From assembly GCA_020846145.1 (NCBI GenBank), contig JADLEL010000049.1, positions 29,642 through 93,641 of the forward strand: a stretch of DNA of 64,000 bases, in the 5' to 3' direction. The notes below the pieces were generated by a model. The model worked only from the letters and a program-made list of their open reading frames with translations, searched no databases and was not told where the DNA came from. Position numbers and translations under genes: made by a program. Numbering within the stretch: the first letter of the stretch is position 1; each line of letters begins with the position of its first letter. The stretch is from Pirellulales bacterium. Lineage in GTDB: Bacteria; Planctomycetota; Planctomycetia; Pirellulales; Thermoguttaceae. Below are positions 54,477-62,011 of the stretch, in pieces.

Positions 54477-56675
54477 TCACCACCGCAGCACGCTTAAGAT
54501 ATTCGAGTAGTCGTCGGTCCAGACGCGAACCTTGCCCGCGGGCTTCACTTGCGACCAACGGTCGTTTTTCGCCAGCCCGCCGAGGTCCCCGGCGCGATGG
54601 GCCATGACCATGTACTGCGACTTGTGCTTGCCGTTCTTCCGCTCCTCTTGACTCACGTCGAGGTCCGCCCGCGACCAGCAGACCAGCCCGTTGGCCGCCG
54701 CCAGCTTGCCCAGCATCGGCTTCAATTCCAGATACCGGTTGCTGATCTGAATCACGATCGCGCCGTCGGCCTTCAGCTTGCGGAGATAGAGGCCCATCGC
54801 TTCCTGCGTCAGTAGGTGCAGCGGAATGGAATCGGAACTGAACGCATCGAGCAAAATCATGTCGTACTCGCGGTCCGGGGCATCGGCGAGCTTGATCCGC
54901 GCGTCGCCCAGCACGATGTCGTACGGCGCGCGGCAGTCTTTCAGGAAGGTGAACAAGTGCGGATCGCGGGCGATGGCCACCACCGCCGGATCGATCTCGT
55001 AAAACGTGAACCGCTGTTCGGGCCGGGCGTAAACCGCCATTCCGCCCGCGCCCAGTCCCACCACCGCCACCCGCCGCTTGAGCATCGGCCCGGAGAACGT
55101 CTCGAAAATGTCGCCCAGCGGCCCCGAACGGCAATAGTAGCCGGTCGGCTCCGAACTGGGCGGATTCATCTGCTGCAATCCGTGGATCGTGTTCCCGTTT
55201 ACCAGCAGGTGGAATTTCTTGTCCGCGTCGAGGCATACCCGATTCACGCCGAAGAAATTTCGGTCTTTCCAGAGCACGTTGCCCGACTGCGCGCCGGAGA
55301 AATATGCCACGGCGAGAAACACGGCGGCCACGCCCAAGGCGAAGCGCAGCGGCCGGTCCTTGAAGCTGAAGCAAATCGCCCCCGGCACCCCGTAAAGCAA
55401 TGCGATCGTCAAAAACAGGTTCGTGCCTTCCCACCGCAGCGCGGTCCACAGGCACGTCGCGGTCGCCGCGACCAGGCCCGCCAACCAAGCGCAGTCGGCA
55501 AAGCTGAATTTTCGCTGCCCCGACGCCAGCCCGGCCGGCCGGAGGAAGCAGGCCGCCACGAGCATCAGCGGATACTCGATCACCGACGAGAACACCAGCG
55601 GCGCGACGAGCGAGTTGAACAATCCGCCCAGCACCCCGCCCAAGCTCATCCAGAAATAAAACTCGGTGAGGTACTTCGCTCCCGGCCGGGTGCGCGCCAT
55701 CTCGCCGTGGCAAACCATCGCAATGATGAAGAAGACAATCAGATGCGCGGGAACCGCCATCCAAAACTTCAAGGGAATGCCCAGGCTCAACAGCGGCATG
55801 AGCAGCACCGCGAACGCCATCGCCGTTACCATCAGCGAATGCGGCAGCGGCGGCTTCCGCGCGAACACCAGGATGAACGTGAGCAGATAAATCGCCAGCG
55901 GCAGCACCCACAAGAGCGGCGCCGAGGCGATATCGGTGGCGATATGCGTCGTGGCCCCCAGCATCAAACTCGAAGGCACGAACGCCAAAAGAATCCATTT
56001 CGACCGCTGGCCGAATGTCAAGGCCGCCGACGGACTTTCCGCGACGGTCGCCGCCGCACTTGCGTTTGTGGAAACTGCCGCTTGCGAATGCCGCCATAAG
56101 ATGACGGCGCAGCAAATTATCAGCGCGGCCAAGAGCACGTAGCCTACATGCCACAGGGCGCTCTGCGAAAGCAAGCCGATATTCGGCTCGATGAGGAACG
56201 GATAGGCCAGCAGCGCCAACAGGCTCCCGGCGTTGCTCGTGGAATAGAGAAAATACGGATCGCGCGAAGCCGCATGGCCAAGCCCCGCGAACCACTTCTG
56301 TAGCAGCGGAGCCGTCGTCGAGAGCACGAAAAACGGCAGGCCCACCACCAGCGTCAACTGGCCCAGCAGCCAAAGGCTCTGATTTCCCTCGGGCGGCGGA
56401 TTGCTGTCGGCGCTAAAGAGCACCGGCAACACCATGAGCGGCAGCAGGATCACGATCAAGTGCATCGCCGCCTGCCGGCGAACGCCCAGCAGTCGCGTGG
56501 TAACGTGCGTGTAACCGTAGCCCAACAGCAAGGCCATCTGGAAAAACACCATGCAGGCGTTCCAAACCGAAGGCGTCCCGCCGCACCGCGGCAAGAGCAT
56601 CTTGCCCACCATCGGTTCGACGGTGAACAACAACGTCGCACTCAAAAACAGCGTCAAGGAGTAAAGAATCAACAT
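54477..56675 (-). CDS. Membrane protein fused to a spermidine-synthase-like methyltransferase-fold domain
   Basis: 732 aa. About ten to twelve hydrophobic segments in the first 430 residues ('LTLFLSATLLFTVEPMVGKM' is the usual start of this family). The C-terminal domain has the SAM/dcSAM-type site 'VAVVGLGAGGMAVY' with 'FYEIDPAVVAIARD' and 'MILLDAFSSDSIPLHLL', where the aminopropyltransferase acidic motif is recognisable. Such fusions are called spermidine synthases, but polyamine synthesis has not been shown for most. ATG 56675 fits the family start; the longer frame from 56720 is rejected. Confidence 0.85.
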   Translation of the reverse strand: MLILYSLTLFLSATLLFTVEPMVGKMLLPRCGGTPSVWNACMVFFQMALLLGYGYTHVTTRLLGVRRQAAMHLIVILLPLMVLPVLFSADSNPPPEGNQSLWLLGQLTLVVGLPFFVLSTTAPLLQKWFAGLGHAASRDPYFLYSTSNAGSLLALLAYPFLIEPNIGLLSQSALWHVGYVLLAALIICCAVILWRHSQAAVSTNASAAATVAESPSAALTFGQRSKWILLAFVPSSLMLGATTHIATDIASAPLLWVLPLAIYLLTFILVFARKPPLPHSLMVTAMAFAVLLMPLLSLGIPLKFWMAVPAHLIVFFIIAMVCHGEMARTRPGAKYLTEFYFWMSLGGVLGGLFNSLVAPLVFSSVIEYPLMLVAACFLRPAGLASGQRKFSFADCAWLAGLVAATATCLWTALRWEGTNLFLTIALLYGVPGAICFSFKDRPLRFALGVAAVFLAVAYFSGAQSGNVLWKDRNFFGVNRVCLDADKKFHLLVNGNTIHGLQQMNPPSSEPTGYYCRSGPLGDIFETFSGPMLKRRVAVVGLGAGGMAVYARPEQRFTFYEIDPAVVAIARDPHLFTFLKDCRAPYDIVLGDARIKLADAPDREYDMILLDAFSSDSIPLHLLTQEAMGLYLRKLKADGAIVIQISNRYLELKPMLGKLAAANGLVCWSRADLDVSQEERKNGKHKSQYMVMAHRAGDLGGLAKNDRWSQVKPAGKVRVWTDDYSNILSVLRW

Positions 56676-56710
56676 GGGTAATCGTCGTGCGTTGGGGGTG
56701 ATGATACTAC

Positions 56711-56837
56711 TCGTTCCCATGCTCCGCGTGGGAACGCAATTCCGCGACGCTCCAGCGTCGCCGAAGTGCTAACCGACGTTCTCGCCAAGGACGCAGAGCG
56801 TCCTCCAAGTGCGTTCCCACGCGGAGCATGGGAACGA
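56711..56837. repeat. Inverted pair TCGTTCCCATGCTCCGCG...CGCGGAGCATGGGAACGA
   Basis: Outer hairpins at 56711-56738 and 56810-56837 are exact inverses; the inside holds AACGTTCTCGCC/GCGTC palindromic pieces. Related in plan to 16956-17009. Confidence 0.8.
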
Positions 56838-57007
56838 GTCGAAAATCGAGTAACGACGATTTTGCCCATTGCAAGCCATCGTCGTAAACAAATATAATAT
56901 CTCATCCATCCATCCCGAATTACCCGGAATAAAAACGGTCATCATTCGCCTTTATCACTCGCCCAATATGCGGTTCGTAACCCCCATGCCGATTGTAGCG
57001 ATCAATC

Positions 57008-57089
57008 GTAGGACAGGTTTCCAACCTGTCATGGGATTTCTCGTAAATTGCATACCTGCGTCATAAGACAGGTTGGAAACCTGTCCTAC
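57008..57089. repeat. GTAGG-footed REPIN (GTAGGACAGGTTTCC...)
   Basis: Same core as in the element at 42221-42341: GTAGGACAGGTTTCCAACC and its inverse ending in CCTAC. Only a trace of the outer ends (GGAACCATGCC at the right) remains. Confidence 0.8.
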
Positions 57090-57202
57090 TTTGGAACCAT
57101 GCCTCCAATTTCCGCTTTCTTGCTAACTTTCCCCCAATACAATAAACTATTGCCAAACTCTTTCGCCCGAACCGGTCTCAATCCCTCCGGAGGATTACTA
57201 AA

Positions 57203-58495
57203 ATGTCTAAACAGCACATCGACCTCAATCGGCGGCGATTCTTGAAAACCGCGCTCCAAACCGGCGCCGCGATCGCGCTGCCGCTGGCGATTCCCGGCCG
57301 CGTACTGGGCAAGGACGGCGCCTCGCCCCCCAGCGAGCAGATCGTCTTCGGCGGCATCGGCATCGGCAACCGCGGCACCTACGACCTGGGTTGCTTCTTG
57401 CAGGAGCCGGAAGTGCGGTTCGTCGCCGTCTGCGACGTGAAGGCCGCCCGCCGCGAAGCCGTGAAAAAAATGGCCGACCAGAAATACGGCAACCAGAATT
57501 GCGACACCTACAACGACCTCCGCGACCTCTTGGCCCGCCGCGATATCGACGCCGTGCTCATCGCCACCGGCCCGAACTGGCACGCGACCGCCTCGATGCT
57601 GGCGGCCGAGGCCGGCAAGGACGTGTATTGCGAAAAGCCCTGCACGCGGAACATCGCCCAAAGCCTCGAACTGGCGAAAACCTTCCGCCGCACCGGGCGG
57701 GTCTTCCAGGCCGGCACGCAGCGGCGGAGCCTGCCGCACTTCGCCTTCGCCATCGATCTGGCCCGCTACGGAAAGCTCGGCAAACTGCAAGCGGTCCACG
57801 CCCACCCTTCGGCCTGGGAGACGGCCGTCGGCCCCAGCGTTTGGGCGGCGGCCGAACCCGCGCCGCCCCGTGAAGAATTGGATTGGAACCTCTACCTCGG
57901 CCCGGCGGCCTGGCGGCCCTACAACCGCGCCTGGCTCGAAGGCGGCGAATTCGAAAAGGGGGGCGGCATGGTCGGCGGCGGCGTGCTCGAATGGGGCTCC
58001 CACTGCGTCGATCTCTGCCAATGCGCCGCCAGCGCCGACCACACCGCGCCCGTGCGCTACGAACCGCTGGTCGATGGCCGTTCGGTCGCCCGCTACGCAA
58101 GCGGCGTGAAATTGGTGATCCGCAAGGAGGGTTGGCTCGGACTCGGCTCCTGCCCCGTGCGCTTCGAGGGGGACGCCGGCTGGGTCGAGGCCGGCGATAG
58201 CGGCAAACTCGTCCTCAGTTCGCCCGCGCTCTTGGCGGGCAGAAAGGTCGCCGAAATCGGCGGCTATCCCATCAGCTTCCACGTCCGCAATTTTCTCGAC
58301 TGCATCAAGTCCCGCGGCCAAACCCGCGCCAACGCCGACGTCGCCTGCCAGTCGCACATCGCCTGCCACGCCGCCAACATCGCCATCCTGCTGGGCCGCA
58401 CCCTCGACTACGATCCGCAAAAAAACGAATTCCTCCGCGACGAAGAAGCCAACCGCCTCCGCTCCGAAGCCCTCCGCGAACCGTGGCGCGTATGA
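57203..58495 (+). CDS. Gfo/Idh/MocA-family oxidoreductase, Tat-exported
   Basis: 430 aa. Twin-arginine signal 'NRRRFLKTALQTGAAIALPL'. Rossmann fold entry 'VFGGIGIGNRGTYDLGCFLQ' and the family signature 'DVYCEKPCTRN' (E-K-P). It oxidises or reduces sugar derivatives with bound NAD(P); the location is likely periplasmic, as is usual in planctomycetes. A good GGAGG precedes ATG 57203. Its last 17 codons reappear, mutated, at 59350-59400, beyond a GxxExxY insertion. The HEAT-repeat gene follows in the same direction, a pairing common in planctomycetes. Confidence 0.9.
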   Translation: MSKQHIDLNRRRFLKTALQTGAAIALPLAIPGRVLGKDGASPPSEQIVFGGIGIGNRGTYDLGCFLQEPEVRFVAVCDVKAARREAVKKMADQKYGNQNCDTYNDLRDLLARRDIDAVLIATGPNWHATASMLAAEAGKDVYCEKPCTRNIAQSLELAKTFRRTGRVFQAGTQRRSLPHFAFAIDLARYGKLGKLQAVHAHPSAWETAVGPSVWAAAEPAPPREELDWNLYLGPAAWRPYNRAWLEGGEFEKGGGMVGGGVLEWGSHCVDLCQCAASADHTAPVRYEPLVDGRSVARYASGVKLVIRKEGWLGLGSCPVRFEGDAGWVEAGDSGKLVLSSPALLAGRKVAEIGGYPISFHVRNFLDCIKSRGQTRANADVACQSHIACHAANIAILLGRTLDYDPQKNEFLRDEEANRLRSEALREPWRV

Positions 58496-58505
58496 AAAAG
58501 TGAAG

Positions 58506-58668
58506 ATCGCGAAAGCGCGAAAGGGCGAAAACGCGAAAAAAAGTAATTCATGGAAGTGCAATCGTTCGTTGCAATCGCACGATCGAAAGCAGCGAGATAG
58601 AAACAAAATCCGGTAATATTCAAAACAATCGTAGTTTTCGCGTTTTCGCCCTTTCGCGCTTTCGCGAT
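58506..58668. mobile_element. Element J, copy 1 (34-bp perfect inverted ends)
   Basis: Inverted arms 58506-58539 and 58635-58668 are perfect complements made of octamer-like units (GCGAAAGC, GCGAAAGG, GCGAAAAC). They begin 10 bases after the Gfo/Idh stop. A second copy is at 59130-59295. Confidence 0.85.
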
Positions 58669-58707
58669 AAAAAAGGAAGAGTAATCGCGAAAAGGTAAAA
58701 TTCTTTC

Positions 58708-59106
58708 ATGGGACATCAGTTCGACGAACTCTCGAGGCGGGTCATCGAGGCGGCGATTGCCGTGCATCGGGAACTGGGGCCGGGATTCCTGGAGTCGATT
58801 TACGAGAGCGCCATGAAAACTTCATTGCGTCATCGGGGAATTACGTATGAGTCCCAGAAGGAGGTGGCCGTCTTATTCGAGGGCGAAGAGGCCGGCATCC
58901 ATCGGCTCGATCTACTAATTGAAAGAGAAATTGTGCTCGAACTCAAGGCGGTCAAGGCGTAGGAAGACCTTCACTTTGCGCAAGTGAAATCCTATTTGAA
59001 GGCGACGGGTTTGCACGTCGGATTGCTGATGAATTTCAATGCCCCCATGCTGGTGATCAAGCGGGTGGTGCTCGACTTTAAGCCGCGTCCGGAAACCTCT
59101 GCCTGA
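58708..59106 (+). pseudogene. GxxExxY protein (PDDEXK_3-type) with an in-frame TAG
   Basis: The frame reads as a complete GxxExxY protein: 'AIAVHRELGPGFLESIYESA' (GxxExxY), 'HRLDLLIEREIVLELKAVKA' (PD-(D/E)xK-type D and E-x-K), then after a TAG at 58960-58962 'EDLHFAQVKSYLKATGLHVG' to a TGA at 59104. Relatives usually carry Leu or Ile at the stop site. So the gene is probably broken by one base change; readthrough cannot be excluded. The function of the family is unknown; a nuclease-like fold is predicted. Flanked by element J on both sides. Confidence 0.85.
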
Positions 59107-59129
59107 AAGCGACTCTCTCGGAAAATCGG

Positions 59130-59295
59130 ATCGCGAAAGCGCGAAAGGGCGAAAACGCGAAAATGAGTATATTCATGGAAGAGCGATTGTCCGGCGCAAT
59201 CGCAAGATCGAAAGCAGCGAAATAGAAACGAAATCCGGTAATAATAAAAAAACAATTGCAGTTTTCGCGTTTTCGCTCTTTCGCGTTTTCGCGAT
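59130..59295. mobile_element. Element J, copy 2
   Basis: Same 34-bp arms (59130-59163 and 59262-59295) as copy 1 with two mismatches, and the same middle (AATTCATGGAA-like, ATCGAAAGCAGCGA...). Direct orientation relative to copy 1. Confidence 0.82.
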
Positions 59296-59349
59296 AAAAC
59301 TTGAAGAAGAAAGCGGCAAAATCGCAAAAAGTGAACAGTCGAAAGAAGT

Positions 59350-59400
59350 GAAGCCAACCGCCTCCGCGCCGAAGCAATCCGCGAGCCGTAGCGCGCGTAG
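59350..59400 (+). pseudogene. Relic: duplicated last 17 codons of the Gfo/Idh gene
   Basis: 51 bases aligning to 58445-58495 with nine differences (82% identical). It reads E-A-N-R-L-R-A-E-A-I-R-E-P-stop-R-A, compared with E-A-N-R-L-R-S-E-A-L-R-E-P-W-R-V in the intact gene; Trp has become TAG. It lies just after element J copy 2. Confidence 0.78.
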
Positions 59401-59458
59401 AAAACAGCCAATTATATCCAGGTACGATCAACTTTCGCAGAACAAGGAAATTCCGATC

Positions 59459-61597
59459 ATGTCCAAACATCGATACTTCGCGTTTTTCGCCGTTTTCGCG
59501 GCAATGGCCTTCTCCGCGAACGCCGCTTGGTCCGACGACAAACCGCCCGCCAAGGATAGTGAGCGGCAACTCGTCGCCGTGCTGCAATCGGACGCGGCCC
59601 CGCAGGAAAAGGCGATCGCCTGCAAAAATTTGGCCGTTTGCGGCACGGAGGAGGCGGTTCCCGCACTGGCCGCGCTCCTCGCCGACGAACAACTCGCCTC
59701 TTGGGCGAGAATCGCGCTGGAAGCCATTCCCGATCCCGCCGCGGACGACGCCCTGCGCGACGCCTTGGGAAAATTGCGGGGGAATCTGCTCGTGGGCGCG
59801 ATCAATTCGCTCGGCGCGCGCCGCGACGCGAAAGCGACCGAACTCCTCGCGGCCCGCTTGAAAGACGCCGACGCGGAAGTCGCTTCCGCCGCCGCCGTGG
59901 CCTTGGGCCGCATCGGCGCGCCCGCCGCCGCGAAAGCCTTGGAGCAGGCCCTGCCCGGCGCGCCCGCCGCCGTTCGCGCGGCGATTGCCGAAGGCTGCAT
60001 CCGCTGCGCGGAAAAATGCCTCGCCGACGGAAAAGCGGACGCGGCCATTGCGCTCTACGATCTCGTCCGCAAAACCGATCTGCCAACGCAATGTGTGCTT
60101 TCGGCGACGCGCGGGTCGATTCTCGCGCGAAAGTCCGCGGGCGTGCCGCTCTTGATCGAACAATTGCAGTCGCCCGATAAAGCCAACTTCGCCCTCGGAT
60201 TGCGCGTCGCGCGCGAACTGCCGGGCGGCGAGGTAACCGACGCGCTCGTGGCGGAATCCGCGCGAATGAATCCCGAACGGCAAGCCTTGCTGATCGTCGC
60301 GCTGGCCGACCGCCACGACGCCCTAGTGCTCCCCGCCATCCGCCAAGCAGCCAAGAGCGGTCCCGCGCCAGTCCGCCTCGCGGCGTTGGGCGCGCTCGAG
60401 CGGATCGGCGACAAGTCTTGCGTGTCCGTCCTTCTCGAAGCCGCTGCGGCCGCCGAGGAAGAACTCGCCCAAGCGGCCCTGGCCGCGCTCGCCGAAATGC
60501 GCGACGAGGCAGTCGATGCCGATCTCGCCGCCCGCCTCCCCAAAGCGGAAGGGAAGACGCGGCTCGCGCTCATCCAACTCGCCGGGCAGCGGCGGATCGC
60601 GGCGGCCAATCCGGCGCTGCTCGCGGCCGTCGAGGATTCCGACGCCGCCGTCCGCGCCGCCGCGCTCGCGGCGCTCGGCAGCGTGGTCGAACTCGACGGC
60701 CTTTCCGTCTTGCTCGCGCAGGTCGCTCATCCCCAACGGCCCGGCGAAGAGCGGGCGGCCCTCGAAGCGCTCTCCGCCGCCTGCACGCGGATGTCCGATC
60801 GCGAAGCCTGCGCCGAGAAACTTGTCGCCGTCGTGCCCGAACTGCCCGTGCCCGCCGCCTGCGGCATCCTGAAAATCCTTAGCGCCGTGGGCGGAGCCAA
60901 GGCCCTCGCGGCCGTGGGCGCCGCGGCGAAAAGTCCGCATCCGGAAATTCGGGACGCCGCCGGCGGGCTGTTGGGCGGCTGGATGACCGCGGACGCCGCG
61001 CCGGTGCTCTTGGATTTGGCGAAGACCGCCGCCGAGGAGAAATACCGGATTCGCGCGCTCCGCGGCTATCTCCGCATCGCCCGGCAATTCGCCCTGCCCG
61101 ATCCGCAGCGCACCGAGATGTGCCGCCACGCGCTAAAGGCGGCGACGCGCGGCCAAGAGAAAAAAATGGTCCTCGAAATCCTCGCGCGCTATCCGAGCCT
61201 GGGCATGTTGAATGTCGCCCTCGAAGCGAAACGCGATCCCGCGCTCGCCGACGACGCCGCGCGCTGCGTGCTGACCGTCGCCCAGAAGATCGGCGGCGAC
61301 CCGGAAGAAGTGCGGAAACTGCTCTCCGCCGCCGGCTACGAACCGGTGAAGGTCGAGATCGTCAAAGCCGAATACGGCGCGGGTAACCGCTTCAAGGACG
61401 TAACCGCCATCCTCCGCCGGCAGGTGGGCGATTATCCGCTCATCGTCTTGCGCTCGCCGAGCTACAATACCAGTTTCGCCGGCGATCCCGCGCCGAGCAC
61501 GCCGAAAAAGTTGTCGATCCAGTATATAATAAACGGCAAGCCCGGCGAAGTCTCCCTGCCCGAAGACGCCCCCGTCCTGCTTCCCATGACGAAATAG
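59459..61597 (+). CDS. HEAT-repeat protein, secreted
   Basis: 712 aa. Signal peptide ('YFAFFAVFAAMAFSANAAWS'). The body has at least a dozen HEAT/PBS-lyase-like helical repeats ('AAVALGRIGAPAAAKALEQA', 'RLAALGALERIGDKSCVSVL', 'AALAALGSVVELDGLSVLLA'), used for protein binding. The C-terminal 80 residues are a separate domain ('VEIVKAEYGAGNRFKDVTAI') resembling the end of cytochrome-c/HEAT planctomycete proteins. AAGGA lies about 11 bases before ATG 59459; the longer frame begins in the relic and repeat. Likely interacts with the Gfo/Idh product or shares its regulation (context). Confidence 0.85.
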   Translation: MSKHRYFAFFAVFAAMAFSANAAWSDDKPPAKDSERQLVAVLQSDAAPQEKAIACKNLAVCGTEEAVPALAALLADEQLASWARIALEAIPDPAADDALRDALGKLRGNLLVGAINSLGARRDAKATELLAARLKDADAEVASAAAVALGRIGAPAAAKALEQALPGAPAAVRAAIAEGCIRCAEKCLADGKADAAIALYDLVRKTDLPTQCVLSATRGSILARKSAGVPLLIEQLQSPDKANFALGLRVARELPGGEVTDALVAESARMNPERQALLIVALADRHDALVLPAIRQAAKSGPAPVRLAALGALERIGDKSCVSVLLEAAAAAEEELAQAALAALAEMRDEAVDADLAARLPKAEGKTRLALIQLAGQRRIAAANPALLAAVEDSDAAVRAAALAALGSVVELDGLSVLLAQVAHPQRPGEERAALEALSAACTRMSDREACAEKLVAVVPELPVPAACGILKILSAVGGAKALAAVGAAAKSPHPEIRDAAGGLLGGWMTADAAPVLLDLAKTAAEEKYRIRALRGYLRIARQFALPDPQRTEMCRHALKAATRGQEKKMVLEILARYPSLGMLNVALEAKRDPALADDAARCVLTVAQKIGGDPEEVRKLLSAAGYEPVKVEIVKAEYGAGNRFKDVTAILRRQVGDYPLIVLRSPSYNTSFAGDPAPSTPKKLSIQYIINGKPGEVSLPEDAPVLLPMTK

Positions 61598-61728
61598 GGA
61601 AAACCGGTCCAGTTCAGCGCGGCTAGGGAACACGCGAGCCGGTACGTCCTCGTCCCCGGTTCACCGATGACGGCATAAAGAATAACGGAGAAGGGAACGA
61701 GTATTTAGGGGGATCACAGAAAAGCTTG

Positions 61729-61757
61729 TTGACAAACATCACAAAACTGATTATCTT
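61729..61757 (+). promoter_or_regulatory. Sigma-70-like promoter TTGACA-17-TATCTT
   Basis: -35 TTGACA at 61729-61734, a 17-base spacer, and -10 TATCTT at 61752-61757. It is 255 bases before the start at 62012, leaving a long untranslated leader. Confidence 0.55.
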
Positions 61758-61955
61758 GTTCTTTATGTCTGTTCTCAATCCGCTCATTGATCCAGGGGAT
61801 TTTTGTGTAAGCTCCATGCCATTAGTTTCCAGGATTGGGGCAATATCCTCGATTTTTTTGTTGGCTACAAGTTGTTGTTGAGTAAAGCGTTTTTTCTAGG
61901 CTTAATTTCGTTGACTTTCGGCGATGGTTACCCGATAATCGGGGGAATCGAAGTC

Positions 61956-61977
61956 GCCATCCGGGGCCGGATGGCGG
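61956..61977 (+). promoter_or_regulatory. Leader hairpin CGCCATCCG...CGGATGGCG
   Basis: Perfect 9-bp stem with a short loop, 35 bases before the start of the propeller gene. No T-run, so it may be a translational or stability element rather than a terminator. Confidence 0.45.
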
Positions 61978-62011
61978 GTGTTTCAAAATTCCTTTTTGGA
62001 GGATCGCACGC

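Larger units (their letters stand above)
56676..57202. other. Spacer with two repeat families
   Basis: The inverted pair at 56711-56837 and a REPIN at 57008-57089; the rest has no gene. The Gfo/Idh promoter probably lies between 57090 and 57190. Confidence 0.5.
61598..62011. other. Leader and spacer before the propeller gene
   Basis: No gene. It contains a good promoter (61729-61757) and a 250-base AT-rich leader with a hairpin near 61956-61977. Confidence 0.55.

Noticed and set aside
61758..62011. Known riboswitch in the leader
   Set aside because: No recognisable aptamer core; only a plain hairpin could be seen.
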